Shown here: positions 42,157 through 51,910 of the stretch, in pieces | Position numbering within the stretch: position 1 is the first letter of the stretch | Layout of the letters: each line of letters opens with the position of its first letter | NCBI GenBank assembly: GCA_937920345.1 | Contig: CALGVA010000066.1 | Span: 62,001 to 126,000, forward strand | DNA length: 64,000 nt | Source of the DNA: an uncultured Lachnospiraceae bacterium | Lineage (GTDB): Bacteria > Bacillota > Clostridia > Lachnospirales > Lachnospiraceae | Reading direction: 5' to 3' | Program-made: the position numbers and the translations under genes | The notes under the pieces: generated by a model | The model's database searches: none | What the model was told of the DNA's origin: nothing | The model's input: only the letters and a program-made list of their open reading frames with translations

Positions 42157-44784
42157 ATGAATGAATTACTGAAAATCATCTTATCCCTGTCACTTTCGGG
42201 AAGCATACTGATCCTGGCTTTACTGCTTCTTCGTCCGCTCTGCCGGAACCGGATGAGCTGGCGCTGGCAGTACTATATCTGGCTCTTAGTCATAGCGCGT
42301 CTTCTGCTGCCGTTTACACCGGATACAAGCGTGACGGGGAATCTCTTCCGGCAGGCGGAAATCCGAATCTCGAAAATCGCAGACACTGCTTCGCCTCTTA
42401 CCGATAAAGCCGCCGGCATAAGTCCTGAAAATAATATGGATAACGCTGCCCGCCAGAATGAAACGGATCATGGCAGCCGCCTCAGTCAGGCGGATTCTGA
42501 CGACATGTCCGACATGAATCACAGTATACAATCTGGCGATACGGCCGGCACCAGCCTCATGGCGCCGCCCGATGACACATCCGACAGCAACACGGCGGCC
42601 AACACACAGGCCAGCCGTATCCCAAAAGATATCCTCCCAGCGCTCTGTGCCCTCTGGCTGGTAGCTGCCATGCTTTTGTTTGTGCGCAAAGTCACTATCT
42701 ACCAGAGCTTTGTAAAGTATGTGAATGCCGGCAGCACGCCTGTCGATGATATCGCTCTGTTAGAACATTTCGGACAGATCATCGGGGAACAGCATGTACA
42801 CAGCACGATAGACATTCGTGTCAACAGCCTTGTATCCTCACCGCTGCTCATCGGATTCCGGCGTGCCCGTATTATCCTGCCGACCACAGATTTATCAGCA
42901 GACGATTTCTATTATACCATCCTGCATGAACTGACACATTACAGAAGACGGGATATGTTCTACAAATGGCTGGTACAGCTTACCGTCTGCCTGCACTGGT
43001 TTAATCCTTTCGTCTACCTGATGGACCGTGAAATCAACCGGCTCTGTGAACTCTCCTGTGATGAGAGAGTTGTTTCGACATTTCCAGATAATCTGCGCAA
43101 ATCCTACGGTGACACGCTTCTGAATGCCATTGGCACAGGCGGCACATACAAGGATGCGGTTGCCTCTGTCACACTGTATGAAAGTAAAGAATTAATAAAA
43201 GAAAGGTTGGATGCGATGATGAACTTCAGAAAAATTCCCAAATGGATAAAGATTACAGCCGTATTTCTCACCGGTATACTGTTTGGCGGAGCGGTCGTAC
43301 TCGGCGCTTATGCGACACCGGCTGCCGGTTCCGCTGTTGAAGGCATCGACGGCACGCGCACCGCCGTCCTGACGGAGATTGATACGGCAGATTATAATTC
43401 TCTGCCGGACTATACGATTGAATATGAAGATGACATCTATTATATCATGGTAGATGGCGCTGGTGAAAACGACAAACCGCTTTCTCATGTCACAAGCGGC
43501 TGCAAAAAACTTGTTCTCGTCCGCAAAGATGAGTATGCCACTATGGGTCCCTTCGCAGCCAATGATATTCCTTCGCTCGCCAGACACGTCAAAGAACAGT
43601 GTCAGTCCATGCTCGAGAGCGGCAGAATCACACAGGAAAACGCAGGTCTCTTTCTCAAAGCTGCCGAGGACATTCAAACCACTTACACCGCAGAGGAAAA
43701 CGACTCTTCCAGCCATACCTACTATTTCACGCAGGCGGGATACTATCAGCCTCCCTATATCATATTTCTCGGCTATAACCTGCCCTCCTCGCATTCTTCC
43801 GCACAGCGTGCATTCGGCGCACAGGGTAACACCCTGCTTACGCTTTCGGACGGTAGTACCATGCCGGTATACTTCACCGCAGAATCTGAGAAATACATGA
43901 CCGATGCAGCCGCTCTCCCCGCAATAACCTCTCTTGTTGAACGTCTGAGCGCAAAACATAAGAATACGGACCGCCCGATTGAAGCACCGCTCATTTCCAG
44001 CATAGAATATGTCGGTGATACCGATCCGGAACTTCTGGCAGAAACATATTATAGAGAGGATGACCTGAATAATTTCATCGCCGTTTTCCCGGAGCTAAAC
44101 AGCCGGACGCAACAGGAATATCTTAACCGCATGTTTGAGGACGATGAATGCGGATTCTTTTCATGCTGCCTCAGCCTGCTGTACGAGGACAGCGCTTACA
44201 AGGAACTCGTAGAGTCCTATATACGCAAGGCATATGAGCAGGATAATACCGACTTTTTCGCTTCGCTCGCATGCATGCTGGACGAAACGTCCAGACGGTA
44301 CTGGCTGGAAAAATGCAAGAAGGACGGCAACAGCAGCTACTACTATATCCTCCGCGCAAATGATGCATCGATACCCAGAATGGAAGAAGACTTCGAAAAC
44401 GAAAATGCCTATTACCTAGACTTAAACCGGCTCACCAGACAGGAGATCCCGGCAGCTCTGGTGAAGACACTGGATTCCTGCGATACCGGAAAATGGTATT
44501 TGATCAGTGACGACGGGAAACAGTACATCTACTATAACGGTCTGCCGCATACTTATGCCTACGAGCCTTGGATCACAGGCAGTGACACGGGTGATCTGAT
44601 CACTGTCGAGATTACCGATATTAATATAGAATCCCCGTTTCTTCGCAGCGATGAAGCCTTAAGTCATTATGTCCTGCTGTCGTTCTCGTACACGCCGGAC
44701 AGGCCGGAGGCAGATTTTAGCCTGGCGATTCAATACAATAATGTGCCTGTCACGTACGAAAGCATCACCACCGCTGCGCCTTGA
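42157..44784 (+). CDS. BlaR1-like M56 membrane metalloprotease, enlarged
   Basis: An 875-residue sensor. Helices near 5-28, 38-54 and 160-178 bracket an Asp/Ser/Thr-rich extracellular loop. The gluzincin site HELTH is at 257-261 with a CELSCDERV block supplying the third ligand. A last helix near 355-375 (ITAVFLTGILFGGAVVLGAY) leads to a 500-residue extracellular region. That region lacks the SxxK/KTG motifs of penicillin-binding domains, so the signal is probably not a beta-lactam. Activation would lead to cleavage of the upstream repressor. Confidence 0.88.
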   Translation: MNELLKIILSLSLSGSILILALLLLRPLCRNRMSWRWQYYIWLLVIARLLLPFTPDTSVTGNLFRQAEIRISKIADTASPLTDKAAGISPENNMDNAARQNETDHGSRLSQADSDDMSDMNHSIQSGDTAGTSLMAPPDDTSDSNTAANTQASRIPKDILPALCALWLVAAMLLFVRKVTIYQSFVKYVNAGSTPVDDIALLEHFGQIIGEQHVHSTIDIRVNSLVSSPLLIGFRRARIILPTTDLSADDFYYTILHELTHYRRRDMFYKWLVQLTVCLHWFNPFVYLMDREINRLCELSCDERVVSTFPDNLRKSYGDTLLNAIGTGGTYKDAVASVTLYESKELIKERLDAMMNFRKIPKWIKITAVFLTGILFGGAVVLGAYATPAAGSAVEGIDGTRTAVLTEIDTADYNSLPDYTIEYEDDIYYIMVDGAGENDKPLSHVTSGCKKLVLVRKDEYATMGPFAANDIPSLARHVKEQCQSMLESGRITQENAGLFLKAAEDIQTTYTAEENDSSSHTYYFTQAGYYQPPYIIFLGYNLPSSHSSAQRAFGAQGNTLLTLSDGSTMPVYFTAESEKYMTDAAALPAITSLVERLSAKHKNTDRPIEAPLISSIEYVGDTDPELLAETYYREDDLNNFIAVFPELNSRTQQEYLNRMFEDDECGFFSCCLSLLYEDSAYKELVESYIRKAYEQDNTDFFASLACMLDETSRRYWLEKCKKDGNSSYYYILRANDASIPRMEEDFENENAYYLDLNRLTRQEIPAALVKTLDSCDTGKWYLISDDGKQYIYYNGLPHTYAYEPWITGSDTGDLITVEITDINIESPFLRSDEALSHYVLLSFSYTPDRPEADFSLAIQYNNVPVTYESITTAAP

Positions 44785-44965
44785 CCGGCCACAGGGTCCA
44801 TCCCCTATCCCCTGTACCCGCACTTCACAGAATCTTATAAACCGCAGCGCAAGATGCACTTCATCTCAGAGCAGTTTCATGCGATGAAAGAATTGGCATA
44901 ATCACCACATACATTTTCCATGCATAAAATAGAGTAAAACCACATAGGATTATAGGTTACAGATT

Positions 44966-45937
44966 ATGTACTATGCTCTATTTATCTTATTACTACTCGT
45001 TCTTTTTGGCATGATCTTCTCCTGTGTCCGCAGGAAAAAGATCATATGCCGTATAAAATGCATGGATAAGTGTCAAAAGTGTTCCCTTGTGGAAGAGTTA
45101 GCCCAGCCTTTCGGTTACGCTTATCACTGCCGCTGCGGTTTCTTTTCTTCAACAACGGACGCATGGCAGAAAGCTGCCGGTTACACGTGGCTCTATGACT
45201 ACATGGCGCCCCGTTTCCAGATGGTATTCGATGCACTTCCCATCTATTTTGATTATCGCGGAAGAACCTGGCTGATTGAATTATGGAAGGGACAGTACGG
45301 CATCAACACCGGTGCGGAACTCGGTATTTACCACGCTGACAGGATTCTCTCCGAATCAGAATATAAATCGGCCTTCTTTACTGCCGCCGAAGATGATGAA
45401 ATGCTTCCCTGCACTTTAGAATTATGCAATCACAACAGGGATGAAAACTGTCTGCGGCTTTTCGAGCGCCACTGGTGGCTCACAATCTTTTTACCCGGAC
45501 GCTTCTCGCAGCCGTCAGACTTGTGTCTGGAAGCCTCTGTCAGCTTCCCGAACTCTGAAATGTGTGACGCATTCTACGAAGGACTGTGCCGCGCGGGTTA
45601 TGACAGGAAACAGATTTCCGTCCACGGACTCTGTGTCTCCTTTATCTTCCATGTATCAGATTCTGAGGACTTCGGTCTGCTGACACGCTTTCATCGCAGA
45701 CTTTCCCAACGTTTAAACCGCATGTACTGCAAACTTTTCGTATACGTCACCAGACCTTTCGTCTGCGCGGAAGACCGCATTCTTTTCCTGTACTACTTTC
45801 TTCCATCTGCATTCAGAAGACTGTTCCGTATGCGCAGATGCCACAGACACTGTCATAAGAAACACGGCTGTCGGCCGCCAAAATGTTATCGCAGCTGCCG
45901 GCCGCCCAGACATCATCACCCCTCGCACGGCTGTTAA
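44966..45937 (+). CDS. DUF4474 protein with Cys/His-rich tail
   Basis: A 323-residue protein with one N-terminal helix (YYALFILLLLVLFGMIFSCV). The DUF4474 core runs from about 45 to 270, with FGYAYHCRCGFFSSTTDAWQKAAGY and LIELWKGQYGINTGAELGIY. The last 40 residues are basic and dense in Cys and His (RCHRHCHKKHGC, then CYRSC and RHHHPSHGC), a likely metal-binding tail. It is the first gene of a plus-strand set with a phosphoesterase and an amidotransferase-like gene. Function is unknown. Confidence 0.82.
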   Translation: MYYALFILLLLVLFGMIFSCVRRKKIICRIKCMDKCQKCSLVEELAQPFGYAYHCRCGFFSSTTDAWQKAAGYTWLYDYMAPRFQMVFDALPIYFDYRGRTWLIELWKGQYGINTGAELGIYHADRILSESEYKSAFFTAAEDDEMLPCTLELCNHNRDENCLRLFERHWWLTIFLPGRFSQPSDLCLEASVSFPNSEMCDAFYEGLCRAGYDRKQISVHGLCVSFIFHVSDSEDFGLLTRFHRRLSQRLNRMYCKLFVYVTRPFVCAEDRILFLYYFLPSAFRRLFRMRRCHRHCHKKHGCRPPKCYRSCRPPRHHHPSHGC

Positions 45938-46003
45938 AACCGTATGCGGCTGCCGGCCGCATACGGCATGGCGCCGCCAGAATATTCAACAGGAGACCTG
46001 CTT

Positions 46004-46843
46004 ATGAGCGCATCTGACCGTCTGAACCGCGCCTTCTCACAGGCGCCCGTACTACCGTTAAACCTGCGTTCCAAATATGTTCTTGTCAGCGACTGTCACA
46101 GGGGCGTCGGCACTTCCTCGGACAATTTCCTGAAGAACCAGCACCTGTACTTTGCCGCTATGGACCACTATTACCGGAACGGCTTCACCTATATCGAATT
46201 AGGTGACGGGGAAGAATTATGGGAAAACAGAAAAATGAGAAACATTACGGAAATCCACAGCGACGTGTACGACATGTTCGCCCGGTTTGAGCAAAAAGAC
46301 CGTTTATACCTGATCTACGGCAATCACGACATTGTTAAAAAGAAGTGTCCTGTCTACCTCGAAGGCATTATTCTCCGGCCGGAATCGGCTCCGGAGAAAT
46401 CACTGTATCTGACCCACGGACATCAGGCAAGTCTGCTCAATTCCACGTTCTGGCGGCTGGCACGATTTCTGGTGAGATATTTCTGGAGTCCGTTAGAAAA
46501 CCTCGGCATTCTGGACCCGACCAGCGCGGCGAAAAATTATGAAGTAAAAGAAAAATGCGAAGAGACACTGCGCCGCTGGGCCGAAGAAAACGGGCATATA
46601 TTGATCACGGGGCATACACACCGCCCCGTGCTGCCCGCAGAACCTGCCTGCTACTATAATACCGGCAGTTGTGTACATCCACGCTGTATCACCTGTATCG
46701 AAATCTCCCGCGGTGAACTGACGCTGGTCAAATGGAGTATGCAGGCACGCATGGACAGTCTGCTGTACGTCGCAAGGGAAGTCATATCGGGACCGGTAAG
46801 GCTGCTTGGCGGTCAGAGACAGACGCCCAGTACACATTACTAA
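46004..46843 (+). CDS. calcineurin-like metallophosphoesterase
   Basis: A 279-residue dimetal phosphoesterase. Motifs appear in order: VSDCHRG (D-x-H variant at about 32-38), ELGDGEELWENR, YGNHDIV, LTHGHQ and ITGHTHRP. The ATG at 46004 has AGGAG eight bases upstream; an upstream in-frame extension overlaps the end region of the DUF4474 gene and lacks a site. The substrate may be a nucleotide, a lipid headgroup or a phosphoprotein. The 66-base gap to the preceding gene suggests co-transcription. Confidence 0.9.
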   Translation: MSASDRLNRAFSQAPVLPLNLRSKYVLVSDCHRGVGTSSDNFLKNQHLYFAAMDHYYRNGFTYIELGDGEELWENRKMRNITEIHSDVYDMFARFEQKDRLYLIYGNHDIVKKKCPVYLEGIILRPESAPEKSLYLTHGHQASLLNSTFWRLARFLVRYFWSPLENLGILDPTSAAKNYEVKEKCEETLRRWAEENGHILITGHTHRPVLPAEPACYYNTGSCVHPRCITCIEISRGELTLVKWSMQARMDSLLYVAREVISGPVRLLGGQRQTPSTHY

Positions 46844-46887
46844 GCACTGCATATATTATACTAACACCGACATTATGAGGAACCGCC

Positions 46888-47532
46888 ATGCCATCTCCTA
46901 TGATCGCGATCGTCGGCCGGGCCGGCGACGTCCATAACTACGAAAACGCCCTTCGCATTCTGGAAATTCCTTATATTACAACACTGACAGTCGAGGAAGC
47001 GGCACTTGCCGACCGGCTGCTCTTGCCCGGCGGGGGCGATATCACGCCCGCATTTTTCGGACAGCACAACTGTGGCTCACATGACATCGACACAGAACTG
47101 GACATCATACAGCTGCAGGCACTCGCCCTTTTTATGGAACAAAAAAAGCCCGTACTGGGCATATGTAAAGGGCTTCAACTGATCAACGTACATCTGGGCG
47201 GAACGATCACACAGCACATCGAATCCGCTGATCTTCATAAATGGACCGGCAGGGACCAACAGCACTACGTCTATCACAGCGGACTCGACCGCACCGATTT
47301 CTTCTATCAGCTGTACGGTACAAGCGCGCAGGTCAACTCCGCCCACCATCAGGCTGTGGACCGTCTGGGAAACGGCCTGGCCGCGGTATGCCGCTCCGGG
47401 GACAATATCGTTGAGGGAATCAGGCACATGAATCTGCCCGTCATCGCCGTCCAGTGGCATCCGGAACGTATGATGGACAGCGGCGGCGAACAATTATTCC
47501 GGTATTTCCTGGCTGCATACTCTACTTCGTAA
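46888..47532 (+). CDS. gamma-glutamyl-GABA hydrolase-like class I amidotransferase
   Basis: A 214-residue PuuD/GATase1-type hydrolase. The nucleophile Cys93 is in GICKGLQLINVHLGG and the catalytic pair follows in VQWHPERM near the C-terminus. LLPGGGDITPAFFG shows the family's oxyanion and substrate loop. It would cleave gamma-glutamyl amides. GAGGA lies six bases upstream. Its end overlaps the convergent DUF2974 gene by 11 bases. The link to the phosphoesterase is only by position. Confidence 0.88.
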   Translation: MPSPMIAIVGRAGDVHNYENALRILEIPYITTLTVEEAALADRLLLPGGGDITPAFFGQHNCGSHDIDTELDIIQLQALALFMEQKKPVLGICKGLQLINVHLGGTITQHIESADLHKWTGRDQQHYVYHSGLDRTDFFYQLYGTSAQVNSAHHQAVDRLGNGLAAVCRSGDNIVEGIRHMNLPVIAVQWHPERMMDSGGEQLFRYFLAAYSTS

Positions 47533-48685
47533 ACATCTGCTCCAGTTGAAGCATTCCCTCGTCGAACCGCTCTCTCTGCATCTCGCTTCTGTTCTTGAAC
47601 CGCTCTTTGGCATTGAGCGAAACGATATTAAAGAGAGACTTCATGATCCGGATCATCATCCTGCCGGTCTCCGGATCGATATCCTTAAGCGCCGCCCGGA
47701 TCTTGTGTATACTCTGAAACCAGTTGGCGGTAAAATCGATCAGATTATCTGTCTCGGAAGCGAGTATGATCTTATAAAAAGTATCCACAAAAGTGTGCAT
47801 CTGTTCCTGATCTAAAGAAAGTATCCACTGGTTCAGCGCTTCATCCAGGAATCTGCGTCCTTCATAGAGATCCTCCACGATCTTAAAATGATCATCCTTC
47901 ACCAGCCATGTATAAGGATTATGCTGTGCCAGGCCAATGGTCTTGCTCTCCACCACCCGATAGTCACCGTCAGAATACAGAAGCATTCCTACCAGCGAGG
48001 AATGCGGTATCGTCTTATGGATTCTGTCTTCAATCTCACCGTATGCGCTCTGCGCTTTCACCTCCGGGCGAAAACCCGGTCCGTCATGATCAAAAATCGC
48101 CAGAATGCGCCGGCGCACTTTATCCTGGCAGTTCATGCAGGCATAAGTCGCCAGATTGCCGCCTTTAGAATGACCGCCCACATAGAAATCACCCTTGATG
48201 TTCTGTGCCGCGCGTTCCAGATATTCCACACTCATATGCTGCCCGCGCACCGGCTCCGAGAAGGCAAGATTCATATCTTCCTTCCACCCTACGATCGTCT
48301 CATCCGTTCCACGGTACGCCACATAACTTATGCCGTTGGGCAGGAGAAATGTCACCGCCGAAAACTGTGTCTCCGACTCCAGGTCAATATAGTTTACATA
48401 ACTCCCTATTTTTATGCCCCCGAATCGCTTTCCATGATACAGGGCATGAAAAAGCGCCGTATTGTCCTTGCGATAACGCTCGTCGCCGTACAGACTGTCA
48501 TACTTCTCATGCCCGGCAATCTCATCCATACTCACCATGCTGCCCTCATCATTCATACCGGGCGCAACCTCGTCAAACTTCAGATAGGCAAACTGGCTGA
48601 GTGCCAGACTGTCCACCTCACTGAGCGGTTTCTCCTGTAAAGTATAATCACCGTATTCTTTCAGATAATCCAATATCGTTCCCAT
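47522..48685 (-). CDS. DUF2974 (Mbeg1-like) alpha/beta hydrolase
   Basis: A 387-residue protein. Residues 1-230 form the lipase-like fold: MGTILDYLKEYGDYTLQEKP, SYVAYRGTDETIVGWKEDMNLAF with the oxyanion region, and GGHSKGGNLATYA with the nucleophile Ser. The long C-terminal half is helical (IHKIRAALKDIDPETGRMM...). The family is common in Clostridia and Lactobacillales and has unknown substrates. The start at 48685 follows GGGTGA; an 18-codon longer form is possible. Confidence 0.85.
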   Translation of the reverse strand: MGTILDYLKEYGDYTLQEKPLSEVDSLALSQFAYLKFDEVAPGMNDEGSMVSMDEIAGHEKYDSLYGDERYRKDNTALFHALYHGKRFGGIKIGSYVNYIDLESETQFSAVTFLLPNGISYVAYRGTDETIVGWKEDMNLAFSEPVRGQHMSVEYLERAAQNIKGDFYVGGHSKGGNLATYACMNCQDKVRRRILAIFDHDGPGFRPEVKAQSAYGEIEDRIHKTIPHSSLVGMLLYSDGDYRVVESKTIGLAQHNPYTWLVKDDHFKIVEDLYEGRRFLDEALNQWILSLDQEQMHTFVDTFYKIILASETDNLIDFTANWFQSIHKIRAALKDIDPETGRMMIRIMKSLFNIVSLNAKERFKNRSEMQRERFDEGMLQLEQMFTK

Positions 48686-48815
48686 ACGCTGTCTCACCCC
48701 TGTTTCTGTTCTGCACCCGTTCTCTTTACTGCCGGGCATCCTCTCACCGATACGCCCTTTCCTCAGTCATCCATAAGCATACTGAAGGATTGCGCTCTGC
48801 CGCGTACCATATTCC

Positions 48816-49841
48816 CTACAGCTTCGCTTCCAGATGTTCAATGTTCTTGATCAGCACCGAGATCGTTCCGTCCGGGTTCGTAATAAATTCCACGCTCCTC
48901 GGATTCTTATACTGTTCCATTGGAATCTTGATCTCGATGCCCGTATCCGTATATAAATGCTGACTCTGGTACTTGCGTACCGTATTTTCGCTCTGCGGCT
49001 GAATCTCTTCTTTTACCATATCGTACTTTTCCATTTTATCCTGAAAAGCAACTTTTAATTCCGGCTGTTCTTCAAATATCCTCTCCGCCAGTTCCTCCAC
49101 GACGAAGCCGCCCTTCTCCTCAATTTCCTCCTGAATGATACTCTTGGCACGCATCTGCTTCTCAAACCGCTCCGTCTCGTCGAAGCCTTCCTTCTGCACA
49201 CTCTCCACGGCACGGCTCACGATGGACAGCTTGGATTTATGCGACAGATGTGCACTGCATTTCAAGAATAAAAAAGAAAAGTAATTGGTCTTCTCACCGT
49301 TCACCTCATATTTCTTCTCAATCACCCACACTGCCAGATCCTGCAGGCGGATGATAGCCGCCTCCGTCAGACGCTGGCTCTCCGAAGGAAGGATCGACTT
49401 ATGGCGGATGATCTCGTTGCTGTTGCCCTCCCCGTCCTCTAACGCCATCGTCCGGTGCGTATAGAGAGACTTGTAATTCATCTTGAGAAGCGCCAGATAC
49501 TCGTCCTCGCCCTCCTTAAAGCGCACCACCATCAAGTCTGCTGCCGGAATGTCAATGTTGCTGTTCATGATCTCATACAGCATAGAAGCAATATCCTTGC
49601 TGACCGCCACGAAATCATCATCTGCATAAGCATTTAACAAATGATAGACTTCCGATTCCTCTTTATAGAAACGGCATTCTTTCGCATCGTCTCCGGAACT
49701 GATCTTCGCAATATGTTCCTTCAGAAACTCCGCCACCTCCGAGCCGTACTCCAGTTCCGTATCCGACAGAACCGGCATACCGATCGTCGAATCGAGAATA
49801 TGTATAATCACGTTTTTAATTCTGATATCTTCTTTGTTCAT
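48816..49841 (-). CDS. nucleoid-associated protein, NdpA/YejK family
   Basis: A 341-residue soluble, acidic protein. The opening IKNVIIHILDSTIGMPVLSD and the central FFLKCSAHLSHKSKLSIVSRAVE-like and GGFVVEELAERIFEEQPEL segments match the 37-kDa nucleoid-associated NdpA family, with a typical C-terminal ETLEVPISREEK-like beta region (EIKIPMEQYKNPRSVEFITNPDG). Its biochemical role is unclear. GGGAG lies about eleven bases before the chosen ATG. It ends 130 bases before the DUF2974 start, same strand. Confidence 0.8.
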   Translation of the reverse strand: MNKEDIRIKNVIIHILDSTIGMPVLSDTELEYGSEVAEFLKEHIAKISSGDDAKECRFYKEESEVYHLLNAYADDDFVAVSKDIASMLYEIMNSNIDIPAADLMVVRFKEGEDEYLALLKMNYKSLYTHRTMALEDGEGNSNEIIRHKSILPSESQRLTEAAIIRLQDLAVWVIEKKYEVNGEKTNYFSFLFLKCSAHLSHKSKLSIVSRAVESVQKEGFDETERFEKQMRAKSIIQEEIEEKGGFVVEELAERIFEEQPELKVAFQDKMEKYDMVKEEIQPQSENTVRKYQSQHLYTDTGIEIKIPMEQYKNPRSVEFITNPDGTISVLIKNIEHLEAKL

Positions 49842-49893
49842 CCTATGTACTTCTCCCATTCTTATTTATATTGAATGCGCCGGCATACATATC

Positions 49894-49926
49894 CATGTAT
49901 TTCATGTATTTCATGTATTCCATGTG
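49894..49926. repeat. short tandem repeat CATGTATTT x3
   Basis: Three 9-base units (CATGTATTT, CATGTATTT, CATGTATTC) plus a partial CATGTG, upstream of the NdpA start on the minus-strand leader side. Unit number could vary by slippage and alter the leader length. Confidence 0.6.
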
Positions 49927-50000
49927 CGCCTTATGTCCCTGTATTGTCCTGCCCGCGTTTCCACGGGTCTATGCCTTCCGCTTCCCAGTCATATTCCGCC

Positions 50001-50375
50001 TTACACATATTTCTCCGGATAATCCGTTCCCGTCTCTGTCTGCAACAGGTTAACATAATATTCCGGACTCTGTTCCATTTTAAGCATGGTGTCAAACGCC
50101 ATCAACAGCATCTTATCCCCGTTATGCTTCATGTCATCCTTACCGCGGTCCATCTGCGCCTTGAAATGGTCCATCTGCCAGACCATCAGATCCACTACGC
50201 TGTATCCCGCCACCTTATACTCGCAGAGGAAATTCTGATGTTCCAGATAATAAGTAAATTCCCGCATAACACCTTCCGACTGTTCCAGCATCTGCCAGAA
50301 CTCCCGCAGAAATTCCACCCCTTCCCCCGCGTAATAACACAGCGCGCGCGCCCACTGATATGCTCTCTCTTCCAT
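50001..50375 (-). CDS. conserved hypothetical protein, 124 aa
   Basis: A soluble, helical, acidic protein (MEERAYQWARALCYYAGEGV, then VEFLREFWQMLEQSEGVMREFTYYLEHQNFLCEYKVAGYSVVDLMVWQMDHFKAQMDRG). No catalytic motif or membrane segment is seen, and I do not recognise the family. It lies upstream of NdpA on the same strand with about 160 bases between. Codon use resembles its neighbours, so it looks like a native gene. It has no strong Shine-Dalgarno sequence. Confidence 0.6.
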   Translation of the reverse strand: MEERAYQWARALCYYAGEGVEFLREFWQMLEQSEGVMREFTYYLEHQNFLCEYKVAGYSVVDLMVWQMDHFKAQMDRGKDDMKHNGDKMLLMAFDTMLKMEQSPEYYVNLLQTETGTDYPEKYV

Positions 50376-50414
50376 ATTCCCTCCATAATTTCAAAGACAT
50401 GCAGACTTGTCCGG

Positions 50415-50475
50415 GAGAATGCCCGTTTTTTGCATTCTCTGATATAAAGAGATTTACTCAGTAGAAAATCTCTTT
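50415..50475. repeat. two tandem hairpins
   Basis: GAGAATGC/GCATTCTC (50415-50422 with 50432-50439) and AAAGAGATTT/AAATCTCTTT (50446-50455 with 50466-50475), both perfect. The first echoes the GGAGAATGCCT hairpin at 4339-4367. They lie between the 124-aa gene and the AGCS gene, which diverge. Confidence 0.6.
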
Positions 50476-50614
50476 ATACACATATACACATCTTACCACA
50501 TTTCAGTTCTTTTTGCGTCCCCGTAATTATATAATGAAAATATAATTGTAACGGTCCAACCATACAGCATGGCATATGGCTGACCGTTACTGCAATCGGA
50601 AAGAGATACTCTCT

Positions 50615-51910
50615 ATGGCAATACTGGAACGACTCAACGACCTGATCTGGGGTTTCCCCCTGCTTGTGCTGCTGTTAGGCACGCATATCTACTTCACTGT
50701 AAAACTGCATTTCCCCCAGCGCAATCTCCTGTACGCCATAAAGCTCTCTCTGGGGAAAGCCGACAATCAGGAGCAGAATCTTTCGCCCTTCTCCGCCCTC
50801 GCCACCACGCTGGCCGCGACGCTTGGAACCGGCAACATCATAGGGGTCTCCACCGCTGTAGCGCTTGGCGGTCCCGGCGCCATCTTCTGGTGCTGGATCA
50901 CCGGCATCCTCGGCATGGCTACCGCCTACAGCGAGTGCTACTTAAGCGTCCTGTTCCGCAGCCGCCGCGACGACGGTTCCTACGTCGGCGGTCCCATGTA
51001 TGTTCTAAAAAACGGTTTACATAACAATTCTCTCGGCAGTATGTATGCCGCCTGCACGCTGATTGCCGCTTTCGGTGTCGGCTGTACCACGCAGGCGAAT
51101 TCCGTCACCCAGGCTGCCTCCGCTTCCTTCGGTCTGTCCCCCCATCTGGTGGGGATCGTGCTCGCTCTCATAACTGCGGCCGTCATTCTGGGCGGGGTCC
51201 GCAGCATCGCCGCCCTGTGTGAACGGACGGTTCCGGCAATCAGCTTCGTCTACCTGTTCGGCTGTGTCCTGCTCCTGATCCTGTACCGCAGTGTGCTGCC
51301 GGACACCTGCCTGCTGATCCTGAAAAACGCCTTATCCTTCCGTTCCGCAGCCGGCGGCGCTGCCGGTGCCGCCGTGCAGCATGCCGTGCGCTACGGCATC
51401 GCCAGAGGTCTCTTTACCAACGAGGCAGGCATCGGCACATCCGCCATCGCCGCGGCTGCTTCCCATGTCAAAGATCCCCGTATACAGGCATACGTCTCCA
51501 TGACTGCCGTATTCTGGGACACCGTAGTCATGTGCCTGATCACCGGTCTGGTCATCGTTGCGAACATGCTCTATGATCCGGCATCCGTCGCCGGAATCGC
51601 CGAAACAGGACTGACCGGCGCTGCTTTTGCCCACCTGCCCTATGTCGGAGACGCCTTCCTGACGATCTCTCTTGCCGCTTTCGCCGTCACCACACTGATC
51701 GGCTGGTCTTATTTTGGTGAAAAAGCAACGGAATACCTTATGGGTAAAAAAGGTATCCCGTTCTATAAACTTGCCTATGTTGTCATGATCTATCTCGGCG
51801 CCATTATCCCGATGCGTCTCGTCTGGGAAAGCACCGATCTGATCAATGCACTTATGGTCCTGCCCAATGTGCTGGCACTCTACTACCTGCAAAAGCATAT
51901 CAGATCTTGA
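50615..51910 (+). CDS. AGCS family alanine/glycine:cation symporter
   Basis: A 431-residue amino-acid carrier with about ten helices. It shows SPFSALATTLAATLGTGNIIGVSTAVALGGPGAIFWCW near 55-90, the AGCS signature region, and RGLFTNEAGIGTSAIAAAASH in the second half. It imports small neutral amino acids with Na or H. AAAGAG lies nine bases before the ATG at 50615; a 13-codon longer form lacks a site. It is somewhat shorter than the usual 440-480 residues at the C-terminus but complete in core motifs. Confidence 0.9.
   Translation: MAILERLNDLIWGFPLLVLLLGTHIYFTVKLHFPQRNLLYAIKLSLGKADNQEQNLSPFSALATTLAATLGTGNIIGVSTAVALGGPGAIFWCWITGILGMATAYSECYLSVLFRSRRDDGSYVGGPMYVLKNGLHNNSLGSMYAACTLIAAFGVGCTTQANSVTQAASASFGLSPHLVGIVLALITAAVILGGVRSIAALCERTVPAISFVYLFGCVLLLILYRSVLPDTCLLILKNALSFRSAAGGAAGAAVQHAVRYGIARGLFTNEAGIGTSAIAAAASHVKDPRIQAYVSMTAVFWDTVVMCLITGLVIVANMLYDPASVAGIAETGLTGAAFAHLPYVGDAFLTISLAAFAVTTLIGWSYFGEKATEYLMGKKGIPFYKLAYVVMIYLGAIIPMRLVWESTDLINALMVLPNVLALYYLQKHIRS

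Noticed and set aside
42157..44784. Beta-lactam-sensing BlaR1
   Set aside because: The extracellular region lacks the SxxK, SxN and KTG motifs of penicillin-binding sensors, and no beta-lactamase gene is adjacent.
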